Counted from the first letter of the stretch, positions 45,105-54,484 are shown. The stretch is DNA of 64,000 nucleotides from Roseibium salinum (GCF_026240905.1 NZ_JAPEVI010000003.1:3286001-3350000), one strand, 5' to 3'. Notes: generated by a model from the sequence alone, not told the origin. Program-made: numbers and translations.

Positions 45105-46370
45105 TTACTCGGAAAGTCCGTCAAAGGTCACACGTGTCGTCTTTCCCGAGGCTGCGGATCTTTCGGCCGCGAGCCCGGTCAGGATCGAAAACATGCCCGC
45201 CCTGTGATCGGCGCTCCGGCCCAGGGGATCCGGCGCCTTTTCGCGTGCGAAGAGGTCGGCGAGAATCAGCGGGTCGCCGCCGCCGTGATCGCCGTCGCCG
45301 CTGGCGACCTCGACCACCTCGGCGGGGTAGCCCGCCCGGTGCAGGGTGGTAGTCATCGACTCGCGCTCGCCAGCCGGGCGTGTACCGCCGAAGATACCGT
45401 GCACTTCGACATGGCGGTGCGTCAGTTCGCCCTCGGTGCCCACGAACGTGACTTCAAATCCTTCCCAGGGAGCGTAGGCCACCAGTGAATAGTTGCAGAC
45501 GGCTCCGGACGCGTAGCGGATATGGGCAAGGTAGGTGTCCTCGATGCCGATTTCGGGGTCAAAGACGCAACGGTCGCGGAAATAGCCGTCCGCGTCTTCG
45601 GCGTCCTTGTAGAGGCGGCGCAGGTTCTCGTCCTCGTCCAGGCGCAGGGCAAAGTCGCACCGATCGATAACCGGACACGCGGCGCAGCGGTCGCCGTGCC
45701 CCTCAAGCCCAAGTGACCTGGCAGCTTCGGGTGTGTAGAAGACCCGGCGCGTGGTGGCCGTGACGTCGACCGCGTGGCTGTCGAGCCACCAGTTGAGAAG
45801 GTCGAAATGATGGCTCGACTTATGGACCAGCAGCCCGCCGGAATTGTCCTTTTGCCGATGCCAACGCCGGAAATAGTCGCCGCCGTGCACGCGGTCGAGC
45901 GACCAGCGGAACATGACCGCCGTTACCTCGCCGATCGCCCCCAAGGAAAGCATCTCCTTGATCTGGGTGCGGGCGGGCGTGTAGCGGTAATTGAAGGTTA
46001 CGGTGACCTTCTTTTGCGTCCTTACCTGCGCCTCGAGAATACGTTGGAGTTGCGCGGCGGTCGTTGCCAGGGGCTTTTCGCAGATCACGTTGCAGCCTGC
46101 CTCCAGGGCGGTCACGATGTAGTCGGCGTGGGTGAAATCCGGCGTGCAGACGATGACGGTGTCCGGTTCCCGTTCGGCCAGCATGCGGCCGTACTCCGCC
46201 GCGTCATACCCCCTCACCCCTTTTCCTCCGGCCGCCTCCAGGGAAAGCGCGAGACGGACGGCGTTCGTGTCGCAAAGGGCCACCAGATCATGCAGGTGGG
46301 CATAGGGGCCGGTCAGGGCATTGCGGTACATCTGGTGGCGCGAGCCGCAGCCGACGATGGCGACCCGCAT
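45105..46370 (-). CDS. Gfo/Idh/MocA-family dehydrogenase
   Basis: 421 residues. Rossmann motif VAIVGCGSRHQMYR, the EKP motif in VICEKPLATT, NYRYTPARTQIKEML and the catalytic region VHKSSHHFDLLNWWLD. An unusual cysteine group (RCAACPVIDRC, then CVFD) in the C-terminal domain might bind metal. It is the last gene of the GH105/ABC operon, 1 bp after the ATPase gene, and probably oxidises an uronic acid or deoxy sugar released from the imported oligosaccharide. Confidence 0.88.
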   Translation of the reverse strand: MRVAIVGCGSRHQMYRNALTGPYAHLHDLVALCDTNAVRLALSLEAAGGKGVRGYDAAEYGRMLAEREPDTVIVCTPDFTHADYIVTALEAGCNVICEKPLATTAAQLQRILEAQVRTQKKVTVTFNYRYTPARTQIKEMLSLGAIGEVTAVMFRWSLDRVHGGDYFRRWHRQKDNSGGLLVHKSSHHFDLLNWWLDSHAVDVTATTRRVFYTPEAARSLGLEGHGDRCAACPVIDRCDFALRLDEDENLRRLYKDAEDADGYFRDRCVFDPEIGIEDTYLAHIRYASGAVCNYSLVAYAPWEGFEVTFVGTEGELTHRHVEVHGIFGGTRPAGERESMTTTLHRAGYPAEVVEVASGDGDHGGGDPLILADLFAREKAPDPLGRSADHRAGMFSILTGLAAERSAASGKTTRVTFDGLSE

Positions 46371-46371
46371 C

Positions 46372-47460
46372 TCACGCCACCTTCTGGTAAGCCGGTACGA
46401 CCCGCTCGCCGAGCGCGTCGAAGAAATGGATATCCTTGAGGTTCAGCCCCACCGTCACCTTTTCCCCGGCCCGATGGTTCTGCGCGCCAGTCGCGTGGAA
46501 CAGCAGGCGCTGGCCCGACGGCAGTTCGATGTGCACGAGCCGTTCCGCGCCGAGGTACTCGACGAGGCGGATGGTGCCTTCGGTCTTGATATCCCCACCC
46601 CCGAGATGGATGGCTTCCGGCCGGACGCAGAGCGTCAGGTCCGCATCTGCGGTAGCGATGTCCGGCAGGGAAAAGTCCGGGAAGTCCGCCAGCTTTGCCG
46701 TGCGGGCACCGGCGGCGTCCTCGACGGTTGCCTTGAGCATGTTGATCTTGGGCGAGCCGATGAAACCGGCGACAAACAGGTTGGCGGGCCGCGTGTAGAG
46801 CTCCTCGGGCGTGCCCACCTGCTCGATCTTGCCGGCCCGCAGGACGACGATACGGCTGGCGAGCGTCATCGCCTCGATCTGGTCATGGGTGACGTAGATC
46901 ATCGTCGTCTCGAGCCGGCCGTAGAGAGCGGCGAGTTCGACGCGCATCTGCACGCGCAACTCCGCGTCGAGATTCGACAGTGGCTCGTCAAAGAGAAACA
47001 AGCCCGGCTCGCGCACGATGGACCGGCCGATCGCCACCCGCTGCTTCTGACCGCCGGAAAGCTGGCGCGGCTTGCGGTCGAGCAGCGGCTCGATCTGGAG
47101 GATACGCGCGACCTCGTCGACTCGCCTCAGGATCTCGGCTTTCGGCATCGACAGGTTCTGCAGCCCGAATGCGAGATTCTTGCGCACCGACATATGCGGA
47201 TAGAGCGCGTAGGACTGGAAGACCATCGACAGGTTCCGCTTGGAGGCGGGCAGGTCGTTCACCACCTTGCCGTCGATCGAAATCGTTCCGTCGGTAATCT
47301 CCTCGAGCCCCGCGATCATGCGCAGGAGCGTGGACTTGCCGCAGCCCGAAGGCCCGACGAGCACGAGAAACTCGCCGTCGCGGATTTCGAGGTTCAGCCT
47401 CTTGATGATTTCCACGGCCCCGTAGGACTTTCCGACATTGCGAAGCGACAGACCAGCCAT
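46372..47460 (-). CDS. Sugar ABC transporter ATP-binding protein (UgpC/MalK type)
   Basis: 362 residues. Walker A GPSGCGKST, signature LSGGQKQR, Walker B LFLFDEPLSNLDAELR, switch His in YVTHDQIEAM, and the MalK-type C-terminal regulatory domain (LCVRPEAIHLG). It lies 11 bp after the second permease gene and belongs to the IclR-associated operon. Confidence 0.95.
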   Translation of the reverse strand: MAGLSLRNVGKSYGAVEIIKRLNLEIRDGEFLVLVGPSGCGKSTLLRMIAGLEEITDGTISIDGKVVNDLPASKRNLSMVFQSYALYPHMSVRKNLAFGLQNLSMPKAEILRRVDEVARILQIEPLLDRKPRQLSGGQKQRVAIGRSIVREPGLFLFDEPLSNLDAELRVQMRVELAALYGRLETTMIYVTHDQIEAMTLASRIVVLRAGKIEQVGTPEELYTRPANLFVAGFIGSPKINMLKATVEDAAGARTAKLADFPDFSLPDIATADADLTLCVRPEAIHLGGGDIKTEGTIRLVEYLGAERLVHIELPSGQRLLFHATGAQNHRAGEKVTVGLNLKDIHFFDALGERVVPAYQKVA

Positions 47461-47471
47461 GCTTCAACTCC

Positions 47472-48386
47472 TTATTTCATACCCGAAGTGGCGATGCCGC
47501 GAATGATCAGCTTCTGGAAGGCGACGAAGAAAATCAACACCGGCACGAGGGAAAGCACGGACATCGCGAACATCTGACCGAAGGCCGATTGACCCTCCTG
47601 ATCGACGAAGAGACGCAGGGCGAGCGGCACGGTGTAGCTGTTGATGTCGTTGAGGTAGATGAGCGGGGCAAGGAAGTCCTCCCACACCCAGATCAGCGAA
47701 AAGATGGCGGCCGTGCCCATGGCCGGAAGCGACAGCGGCAGGATGATCGCCCAGTAGATCTTGAACGGCGAGCAGCCGTCGATCATCGCCGCCTCGTCGA
47801 GTTCGCGCGGGATCTGGCGGAAAAACTGCACCATCAGGAAGATGAAGAACCCGTCCGCGGCCAGGAAGCGCGGCACGATGAGTGGCAGGTAGGTGTCCAC
47901 CCAGCCAAGGTTCAGGAAGAGCACATACTGGGGGATGAGCACGACGTGGTAGGGCAGCATCATCGTCATCATCATCAGGGCGAACAGGAAGGTCCGCCCG
48001 TTGAACTTGAGCCGCGCGAAGGCATAGGCGGCAAAGGAGCAGGACAGCAGGTTTCCGATCACCGACAGGACCGTCACGATGGCGGAGTTCTTGTAGAAAA
48101 CCGTGAAGGAGACCGGCAGCGCGTTCCAGCCCTCCGTGTAGTTCGACCAGTCGACCTTCGAGGGCCAGAGATCGAGGCTGCCGAAGATTTCATTCTCCGG
48201 CTTCAGCGACGACGCAAAGAGCCAGATCAGCGGATAGAGCATCACGAAGGACAGCACGATCAGGAAGGCGTGCTTGAACAGGCGCGCGCGCTTGTCCCGG
48301 CTGATCTGACGCTGCTTGATTTCATGCGCGAGGCGGGCGTCCGGGTCCACCAGGACCGCCGCCTGGTCAATCGCGTTCATTTTCAT
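47472..48386 (-). CDS. Sugar ABC transporter permease (MalG type)
   Basis: 304 residues from ATG 48386 (ATG 48380 also possible). Six transmembrane helices after a cytoplasmic N-terminus of about 40 residues. EAA motif RELDEAAMIDGCSPFKIYWA. Its start overlaps the previous permease gene by 20 bp, so translation is coupled. Confidence 0.92.
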   Translation of the reverse strand: MKMNAIDQAAVLVDPDARLAHEIKQRQISRDKRARLFKHAFLIVLSFVMLYPLIWLFASSLKPENEIFGSLDLWPSKVDWSNYTEGWNALPVSFTVFYKNSAIVTVLSVIGNLLSCSFAAYAFARLKFNGRTFLFALMMMTMMLPYHVVLIPQYVLFLNLGWVDTYLPLIVPRFLAADGFFIFLMVQFFRQIPRELDEAAMIDGCSPFKIYWAIILPLSLPAMGTAAIFSLIWVWEDFLAPLIYLNDINSYTVPLALRLFVDQEGQSAFGQMFAMSVLSLVPVLIFFVAFQKLIIRGIATSGMK

Positions 48387-49260
48387 AGTGCACCCAGTAT
48401 TTCGAGGTCGCGAAGGCCAGCGCGGTGAAGGCCGCAATGATGATCAGCAGCACCCAGGCGAGTGCCGAGGCGTAGCCCATCCGGAAGAACTTGAAGGCCT
48501 CGTTGAACAGATAGACGGTGTAGAACAGCAGGCTGTCGGCCGGCGCGCCGGTTCCGTTGGAAATGATGAAGGCTGACGTGAAGGTCTTGAACGCCTCGAT
48601 GGTCTGAAGCACGAGATTGAAGAAAACCACCGGCGCCAGCATCGGCAGCGTGATGCGCCAGAACTGCCGCCACTTTGACGTGCCGTCGATTTCCGCCGCC
48701 TCATACAGATCGCGCGGGATGCCGCGCAGGCCTGCGAGAAAGATCAGCATCGGTGAACCGAACTGCCACATGGCCAGAACGACGATGGTGTAGAGCGACG
48801 TGTCGGGATCGGTGATCCAGCCCTTGCCCTCAATCCCGAAGACGGCAAGCACCTGATTGACCACGCCATCGATGCCGAACATCTCGCGCCACAGGAGCGC
48901 GATGGCGATGGATGCGCCCAACAGCGACGGCAGGTAGAAAATGGCCCGGTAAAGCCCGATCGTGCGCAGGCCCTTGTCAAGCAGCATCGCCACCCCGAGC
49001 GCCATGGCGAGCCGCAGCGGCACCGACAGGGCGACGAAGGTGAACGTGACCTCCAGCGCCTTCCAGAAGCGGCGGTCGTACTCCAGCATATAGTGATAGT
49101 TGCCGAGCCCGTCCCAGACTGGCGCGGAGACCATGTCGTAGCGGGTAAAACTCAGATAGAGCGACGCGAGGATCGGCCCGAGGGCGAGGAGCCCGAACCC
49201 GAGCAGCCAGGGCGACAGGAAGAAATATCCCGCCGCGTTTCTGCGTATGAATCGGCGCAT
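48367..49260 (-). CDS. Sugar ABC transporter permease (MalF type)
   Basis: 297 residues with six transmembrane helices beginning at about residue 12. EAA motif RDLYEAAEIDGTSKWRQFWR. It is separated from the binding-protein gene by 67 bp that hold a terminator-like hairpin, so it is probably expressed below the binding protein. Confidence 0.92.
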   Translation of the reverse strand: MRRFIRRNAAGYFFLSPWLLGFGLLALGPILASLYLSFTRYDMVSAPVWDGLGNYHYMLEYDRRFWKALEVTFTFVALSVPLRLAMALGVAMLLDKGLRTIGLYRAIFYLPSLLGASIAIALLWREMFGIDGVVNQVLAVFGIEGKGWITDPDTSLYTIVVLAMWQFGSPMLIFLAGLRGIPRDLYEAAEIDGTSKWRQFWRITLPMLAPVVFFNLVLQTIEAFKTFTSAFIISNGTGAPADSLLFYTVYLFNEAFKFFRMGYASALAWVLLIIIAAFTALAFATSKYWVHYENERD

Positions 49261-49281
49261 TGCGATCGCTGCCTTGTAGGT

Positions 49282-49319
49282 AAAAAAACCGGCTCCTGCG
49301 CGAATTGCGCAAGAGCCGG
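49282..49319 (-). terminator. Intercistronic terminator/attenuator after the binding-protein gene
   Basis: On the minus strand CCGGCTCTTGCGC pairs with GCGCAGGAGCCGG (12 of 13 pairs) and is followed by seven T residues. It should reduce read-through from the binding protein into the permease genes. Confidence 0.85.
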
Positions 49320-49327
49320 GGGAGGAG

Positions 49328-50611
49328 TTAGCGATTTGCGCGGATCAGGATAGCCTCTGCATCCTGGATGAACCGGCCTGCGGCTTCGTCTGCGGGCATG
49401 TTGCCGAGAACCACTTCCGTGCCGGTGCGCATGAAGGCGTCGCGCACCTCACCCGCTCCCTTCGGGGTGGCATTCGGCACGGGTCCGACCTTGTCCTGGA
49501 TGCCGCCGAAGAACGCGACGACGTTCTGGTCCACTTCCGACAGGGTCGGCGCGATGGCATCACGGCCGAGCTGGCTCGGCGGGATGCCGCGGTCTATGCC
49601 CAGCGCCTTGAGCGCATCCGGGTTGGAGATCCAGTAGTCGATGTAAGCCGCAGCCGCGTCGATGTCCTTGGCATCACGGGTGAGGCACAGGAACATCGAT
49701 GGCAGCACGTAGTGGCCGTTGCTCGTGCCCGGGCGCTGCGGAACCATTGCCGCGCCCACGGGATCGGTCATCAGGCTCTGCACCGCGCCGACCTGGTTGG
49801 CGTAGCGGAAGGTCATTGCCGTGGTGCCCCTGGTGATGCCGAGTTCCGCCATGCCCTTGTCCAGGATCACCGTGGCGTCCTTGCCTTCGACAATTCCGTC
49901 GTCACGCAGCCCGCCCCAGAATTCCCAATAGGACCGCACGTCCTCCTCGGTCATTTCCAGGCCGCCGTCCGGCGCGTACAGATCGCGCCCGGTCGAGCGC
50001 ACCCAGACCTCGAGATTCTCGATATAGAGCGAGAGGTCTTCGGAACCGCGCATCGCGCCGCCCGAGGCTTCGGTGATCTTCGCGCAGGCGTCGGCAAAAT
50101 CCTCGGTTGTCCAGCCGAGCAGGTCCGCCGTGACGCCGGCGTCCTCGAAGGCCTTGATGTTGTAGGGGATGGCCTGCGTCGTGGAGCCGATATTGATGCC
50201 GTAGAGCTGGCCGTCGATCGTGCCGACCTCATTGGCGCCGTCGTCGTAGTGATCGAGGCTGATCCCGTTGCCGACATATTCGTCCAGCGGCTTGATCGCG
50301 CCGCGGCCGACATATTCATGGATGAAGGTATGCGCCATCTGGATCACGTCGGCCATGTTGCCGCCCGCCGTCTGCGTAGCCATCTTGGTCCAATAGTCGC
50401 CCCAGCCGATGGTCTCGCCGGACACCTTGATGTCCGGATGGGCTTTCTGGAACAGGTCGATCACGGCGAACGTGTTCTTGTCGCGCGTGGGATTGCCCCA
50501 CCAGAAGTGCCGAATCGTGCGCTCCTGCGCGAAGGCCGGGAGGCCGGGAAGCGCTGCCAATGCGCTCGCGCCCCCGATCGATGCGAGCAGATGCCGACGT
50601 GTGATTCTCAT
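49328..50611 (-). CDS. Sugar ABC transporter substrate-binding protein, Tat-type signal
   Basis: 427 residues; AGAGGAGGAAATCAC precedes the ATG. The N-terminus MRITRRHLLASIGGASALAA has the twin-arginine pattern of Tat export, with cleavage near AFA-QE. The mature protein is a family 1 carbohydrate-binding protein (IRHFWWGNPTRDKNTFAVID; GNMADVIQMAHTFIHEY; LYGINIGSTTQAIPYN). With a GH105 hydrolase upstream the ligand is probably an unsaturated pectin-derived oligosaccharide. That is inference from context. Confidence 0.92.
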   Translation of the reverse strand: MRITRRHLLASIGGASALAALPGLPAFAQERTIRHFWWGNPTRDKNTFAVIDLFQKAHPDIKVSGETIGWGDYWTKMATQTAGGNMADVIQMAHTFIHEYVGRGAIKPLDEYVGNGISLDHYDDGANEVGTIDGQLYGINIGSTTQAIPYNIKAFEDAGVTADLLGWTTEDFADACAKITEASGGAMRGSEDLSLYIENLEVWVRSTGRDLYAPDGGLEMTEEDVRSYWEFWGGLRDDGIVEGKDATVILDKGMAELGITRGTTAMTFRYANQVGAVQSLMTDPVGAAMVPQRPGTSNGHYVLPSMFLCLTRDAKDIDAAAAYIDYWISNPDALKALGIDRGIPPSQLGRDAIAPTLSEVDQNVVAFFGGIQDKVGPVPNATPKGAGEVRDAFMRTGTEVVLGNMPADEAAGRFIQDAEAILIRANR

Positions 50612-50702
50612 GTGATTTCCTCCTCTTTATTCAGTCGGACCGCCGTCGCCATCCTCCATGGCCTGGTGCGTCCCGATAGCGGGTTCACCCGAGCAAGCGC
50701 GC

Positions 50703-51821
50703 TCAGATGTAGGTCAACAGAAATTCGCTCAGGCACAGCATCGCCATCGCCTGTCCGTAGGGCATCGAGGTGAGAGCGATATTGCGGTAGAAATCGAGGT
50801 CGTGGCCCATGGCGGTGCCGAAGGAGACCTGCAGCAGTTCACCGTCCTCGTTGATGTTGTCGATCACGCCTTTGACCCCGCGCTCGGCCACGGGCAGGTA
50901 GTCCGGCGGCAGATAGCGTTTACGCACGGCCTTGAGCAGACCATAGGCAAAGCCCGCCGTTGCCGAGGCTTCCAGATAGCTGTCCGGATCGTCGACCAGC
51001 GTGTGCCACAGCCCGGACGGATCCTGCATCTCCTTGAGCGCCGCCGCCTGCCGCGACAACAACGACAGAAGGTGACGGCGCAGCGGATCGCCCTCCTTGA
51101 GATCGAGCAGGTCGACAAACTCGGGGATCGCAATGGTGATCCAACTGTTGCCGCGCGCCCACAGCGCCCGGGCGAAATTGTGATTGCCGTCGAAGGTCCA
51201 GCCGTGGAACCACAGGCCCGTCCGTGTATCGGCGAGATACTGCGCGTGGATAAGGAACTGGTATTTGGCTTCCTCGACGAACTCGGGGCGGTCGAGAACC
51301 AGCCCGATCTTTGCCAGCGGCATGACGCTCATCATGAGCGTGTCGTCCCACATCTGCTGGTCGTTGACGTTGTTGTAGACGATGTGCTGCAGCCCGCCCT
51401 CGGCGGTGCGCGGCATTTCGTACATCACCCATTCCGCCCACCGTTCCAGACAGGTGCGCCAGACCGGGTCCGGGTCGCACTCGTAGAGGCATGCGAGAGT
51501 GAGGAAGGGGGCAACCGTGTTGATGTTCTTGGTGGGCGTGCCCTCGGCGAGACGCGCCTCGAACCAGTCGGTGACGATCTGCTTCGCCCGTGCGTTGCCG
51601 GTTGTCTGCCAGTATTTGAACAGCCCGTAGAGGCCGATCCCGTGGGTCCATTCCCAACCGGCCCAACCCTTGGTGTCGATTACCCGCCCGTCTTCAAGCC
51701 GCAACAGGAACTCGCCGGTCTCGTCCTCAATGCTGACGAGATTGTCCGTGAGCCGATCTATCAGCTCGCAAACGCCTTCTTTCGGCAGGAGATGCTGTTT
51801 TTGTTGAAGCAGGGGATGCAT
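50703..51821 (-). CDS. Glycoside hydrolase family 105/88 unsaturated uronyl hydrolase
   Basis: 372 residues, (alpha/alpha)6 barrel. WDDTLMMSVMPL holds the conserved general-acid Asp, and the WEWTHGIGLYGLFKYWQTTG and NFARALWARGNSWITIAIPE segments match YteR/YesR-like unsaturated rhamnogalacturonyl hydrolases. No signal peptide, so it acts in the cytoplasm, removing the 4,5-unsaturated uronic acid from imported lyase products. It is the first gene of the operon; an IclR-type operator lies about 30 bp before its start. Confidence 0.9.
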   Translation of the reverse strand: MHPLLQQKQHLLPKEGVCELIDRLTDNLVSIEDETGEFLLRLEDGRVIDTKGWAGWEWTHGIGLYGLFKYWQTTGNARAKQIVTDWFEARLAEGTPTKNINTVAPFLTLACLYECDPDPVWRTCLERWAEWVMYEMPRTAEGGLQHIVYNNVNDQQMWDDTLMMSVMPLAKIGLVLDRPEFVEEAKYQFLIHAQYLADTRTGLWFHGWTFDGNHNFARALWARGNSWITIAIPEFVDLLDLKEGDPLRRHLLSLLSRQAAALKEMQDPSGLWHTLVDDPDSYLEASATAGFAYGLLKAVRKRYLPPDYLPVAERGVKGVIDNINEDGELLQVSFGTAMGHDLDFYRNIALTSMPYGQAMAMLCLSEFLLTYI

Positions 51822-51851
51822 CGCGGACCTTAAATGCCGTGTTGACTTTTT

Positions 51852-51866
51852 TGGAACGAAATTCCA
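51852..51866. promoter_or_regulatory. IclR-family operator near the GH105 promoter
   Basis: TGGAACGAAATTCCA is a perfect inverted repeat (TGGAA-N5-TTCCA) of the form known for IclR boxes. It is about 30 bp upstream of the GH105 start. Confidence 0.72.
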
Positions 51867-51998
51867 TTTTTAATGAAACCACAATCCAGTCCATCTGACA
51901 ACAGCGTTTTGCGGACCCGAGCTGATTTTAAAGATCACACAGTTGCAATGACTTACGGGGTTTTTCATCAAACCGTTGACAAATCCGTTCAAAAAAAG

Positions 51999-52013
51999 CG
52001 GAATGCGGTTCCG
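51999..52013. promoter_or_regulatory. IclR-family operator near the iclR-type gene
   Basis: CGGAATGCGGTTCCG shares the GGAA-N5-TTCC core with the site at 51852 and ends 13 bp before the regulator start, suggesting autoregulation. Confidence 0.62.
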
Positions 52014-52026
52014 AAAAAGAAGAGCA

Positions 52027-52851
52027 ATGAAGATGTCCGATACCACCACGAAAACTGAAAACGCGGCTGCGGTTCTGAAGGTGTTCGCCGTCTTCGAGAG
52101 CCTCGCGGAAGAAAAGAGCGCCAGCCTCGGCGAAATCGCACAAACGGCCATGACGTCGAAGACCACCGCGCACCGGCTGCTCAACACGCTCATCGATCTC
52201 GGCTACGCGGTGCAGGATCCCGAGACCGAGAAATATTCTCTGACGCTCAAGCTCTTCAGCCTTGCCGCCCGCTCACTCTCCGGCCGCTCCGACCTCCTGA
52301 AGGTGGCGGACCGCGTTATGGGCAAGCTCTCGCGGGCCACGGGCGAGTCGATCAATCTCGGGGTCTTCGACGACCGCGAGCAGAAGGTCACCTATATCCA
52401 CAAGTACGATTCCTTCTACAGCCTGTCGATGCAGTCGACCCTCGGCCTGCGCAATCCGCTGCACTCGACCTCGCTCGGCAAGGCGCTGCTGGCGTGGCGG
52501 GACGATGCGGAGGTCAGCGAACGGCTTGCCTCGATGGACCTCATCCAGGTCGCGCCGCGCACGATCACCGACCCGGATGTGCTGCGCGAACAGCTCAAGG
52601 CCACGCGTCTGCGCGGCTATTCCGAAGAGATCGAGGAGAGCGAGGCAGGGGTGCGCTGCATGGCGACACCCATCCTCGACCACATGGGGAAATCCGTCGC
52701 GGCGATCTCCATCGGCTTTCCGCTCTTCCGCTTCGACGAGGCGAAGAAGGCGGAGTACATTGCCCTGCTCAAGGCGGCCGGCGAGGAAGCCTCGGCCGCG
52801 CTCGGCCATGAAGGCGGCATCGCCGGCGCCACGCCCGGCCAACCGTCCTGA
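52027..52851 (+). CDS. IclR-family regulator of the GH105/ABC operon
   Basis: 274 residues (ATG 52033 is an alternative start). Winged helix-turn-helix in the first about 75 residues (VLKVFAVFESLAEEKSASLG, MTSKTTAHRLLNTLIDLGYA) and the IclR effector domain (ESINLGVFDDREQKVTYIHK, PLHSTSLGKALLAW, GVRCMATPILDHMGKSVAAI). KdgR-like relatives sense uronate-derived ketoacids. Divergent from GH105 with two matching palindromes in the gap, so a local regulator of pectin-product use. Confidence 0.9.
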   Translation: MKMSDTTTKTENAAAVLKVFAVFESLAEEKSASLGEIAQTAMTSKTTAHRLLNTLIDLGYAVQDPETEKYSLTLKLFSLAARSLSGRSDLLKVADRVMGKLSRATGESINLGVFDDREQKVTYIHKYDSFYSLSMQSTLGLRNPLHSTSLGKALLAWRDDAEVSERLASMDLIQVAPRTITDPDVLREQLKATRLRGYSEEIEESEAGVRCMATPILDHMGKSVAAISIGFPLFRFDEAKKAEYIALLKAAGEEASAALGHEGGIAGATPGQPS

Positions 52852-52861
52852 GGCGCGTTCC

Positions 52862-53488
52862 ATGAAAACCGTGCTTTGCTACGGCGACTCCAACACCTAC
52901 GGCTCGTCACCGATGAAACCGGATGGAAGCTGGTTCCGCTACGGACCCGATATCCGGTGGCCGCGCCGGCTCGCATCGCTGCTCGGACCGGACTGGCACG
53001 TGATCGAAGAGGGATTGCCGGGCCGCACGACCTGCCACGACAACCCGTTCGACGGCCCGCACAAGAACGGCCTGCGCCACCTGCCGGTCGCGCTCGAAAG
53101 TCATGCGCCGATCGACCTGATCATCGTCATGCTCGGCACCAACGACCTCAAGGCCTTTCTCGGCCTCACCCCGCCGGACATCGCCAAGGGGCTGCGCAGC
53201 CTGCTTCTGCAGATCCGCCGCAGCGAGGCGAGCCCGGACAAGGGGGCCCCGGACGTGCTCGTGGTCGCGCCGGTGCCGATCGAGGAATGCGGCCCGACCG
53301 CCGAAAGCCTTGCAGGCGGCGCGGCGAAATCACGGGCACTGGCCTCTCTCTTTGCCAGCCTGGCGGAGGAATTCGGCGCGCGCTTTTTCGACGCGGGCTC
53401 GGTGGCAACGGTTTCAGCGGAGGACGGTGTTCACCTCACCGCGGAGGCCCATATCGCCATCGCGGACACCATCGCTTCCCGATTCTAG
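52862..53488 (+). CDS. SGNH/GDSL-family hydrolase (probable carbohydrate esterase)
   Basis: 208 residues. Block I GDSNTYG with the nucleophile Ser, the Gly in EEGLPGRTTC, block III GTNDLK and block V DGVHLTAEAH with the catalytic Asp and His. No signal peptide. Adjacent to a pectin-type operon, it may deacetylate imported oligosaccharides, though arylesterase-like SGNH enzymes are broad in substrate. It starts 10 bp after the IclR gene. Confidence 0.87.
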   Translation: MKTVLCYGDSNTYGSSPMKPDGSWFRYGPDIRWPRRLASLLGPDWHVIEEGLPGRTTCHDNPFDGPHKNGLRHLPVALESHAPIDLIIVMLGTNDLKAFLGLTPPDIAKGLRSLLLQIRRSEASPDKGAPDVLVVAPVPIEECGPTAESLAGGAAKSRALASLFASLAEEFGARFFDAGSVATVSAEDGVHLTAEAHIAIADTIASRF

Positions 53489-53533
53489 GGTACAGTCCCT
53501 GGCTCCGCACAAGACCGGCTTGCAGAGCCACGC

Positions 53534-53561
53534 AAAAAACGGGGCCGCAGCGCGGCCCCGT
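53534..53561 (-). terminator. Terminator after the EF-hand gene
   Basis: Perfect 10-bp stem ACGGGGCCGC / GCGGCCCCGT followed on the minus strand by a T run. Confidence 0.9.
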
Positions 53562-53584
53562 TCCGGGTTGGCAGATCTCGGGAA

Positions 53585-54022
53585 TCAGACGTCCCAGAAG
53601 CCTTCGTCGCCCATATCGTCACCAAGATCGCCGAGTTCCGGCTCCTCGATGATGTTGTCGGCGTCGGGATCGTAGACCCCCCAGGCGCTCTCTTTGAACT
53701 CCCGTTCGGAGACTTCACCATCAGCGTCTGTATCCCAGATCGCGTAAACGTCGGTATCTCCGAAGCGCTCCTGCATCTTATCCTGGTTGTCAGCGGCAGC
53801 CGCTTCGAATTCCTCGCGCGACAGCTTGCCGTCGCCATCGTCGTCCCAAGCGCTGAAGACCTGGGCGTTATCGAACCCGCTGTTGAATTCCTGCTTGCTC
53901 AACGAACCGTTGCTGTCGGAATCCCAGTTGCTGAAATCAATGGCAGCCACGGCAGGCGATGCCGCCACCGACAGCGCAAGTGCCGAACCGGCAAGAAGGG
54001 CGGTGATATCAGTCTTGAACAT
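53585..54022 (-). CDS. Secreted EF-hand calcium-binding protein
   Basis: 145 residues with AGAAGGAGAAAGATC before the ATG. Signal peptide MFKTDITALLAGSALALSVA with cleavage near AVA-AI. The mature protein is about 115 residues with four EF-hand loops: DSDSNGSLSKQE, DDDGDGKLSREE, DTDADGEVSERE and DPDADNIIEEPE. The first three are canonical; the fourth has Asn instead of Gly at position 6. Strongly acidic. Likely a periplasmic or extracellular Ca2+ binder; its partner is unknown. Confidence 0.9.
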   Translation of the reverse strand: MFKTDITALLAGSALALSVAASPAVAAIDFSNWDSDSNGSLSKQEFNSGFDNAQVFSAWDDDGDGKLSREEFEAAAADNQDKMQERFGDTDVYAIWDTDADGEVSEREFKESAWGVYDPDADNIIEEPELGDLGDDMGDEGFWDV

Positions 54023-54484
54023 GATCTTTCTCCTTCTGTCTCTGTGGTTGCCTGCAGCACGGCAATTTGACGCGCCGCACCTTTTGCAGTGCCGAAGCTT
54101 GTTCACTGGCCGTTCGTGCCAAAGTCTTCTTTGACCTCGACGAACTCGGCGCGGCCAAGGCCCGCCGCCAATACGGCTGGAAGACGGCCTTCTGACCGTA
54201 CGCAACGGAGTAAGCCTGCATGCGCATGCCGGCTTTCCGGCGCAGTGCAAGCTCCGCAGCCTGCAACCGGACTCCCAACGGACTGACCAAGCGCATTGTT
54301 CCAAACCATCCGTTCGCCCTGCCGGAGAGCCGGAAATCCGCAGCCACAGCGGCGGCGAGCTCAGGCCGGGCAACACAGTTCGTTTCCGGTCTCGTCGCAG
54401 TCAGGCAGTTGATCTGATTGCATGTTCGGTGATTGCGGGCAGCGCTCGCTTCGTCCAGGGTCCAAAGCGTGGAACTATCCATGA
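54023..54484. other. Intergenic region, no gene recognised
   Basis: About 460 bp between two minus-strand genes. It holds the ribosome site and presumably the promoter of the EF-hand gene. The minus-strand open frame at 54009-54482 has no homology-like features and overlaps the EF-hand start. Confidence 0.45.

Noticed and set aside
54009..54482. Minus-strand open frame of 157 codons before the EF-hand gene
   Set aside because: Overlaps the start of the EF-hand gene in another frame, with Arg/Ala/Ser-rich composition and no motif.
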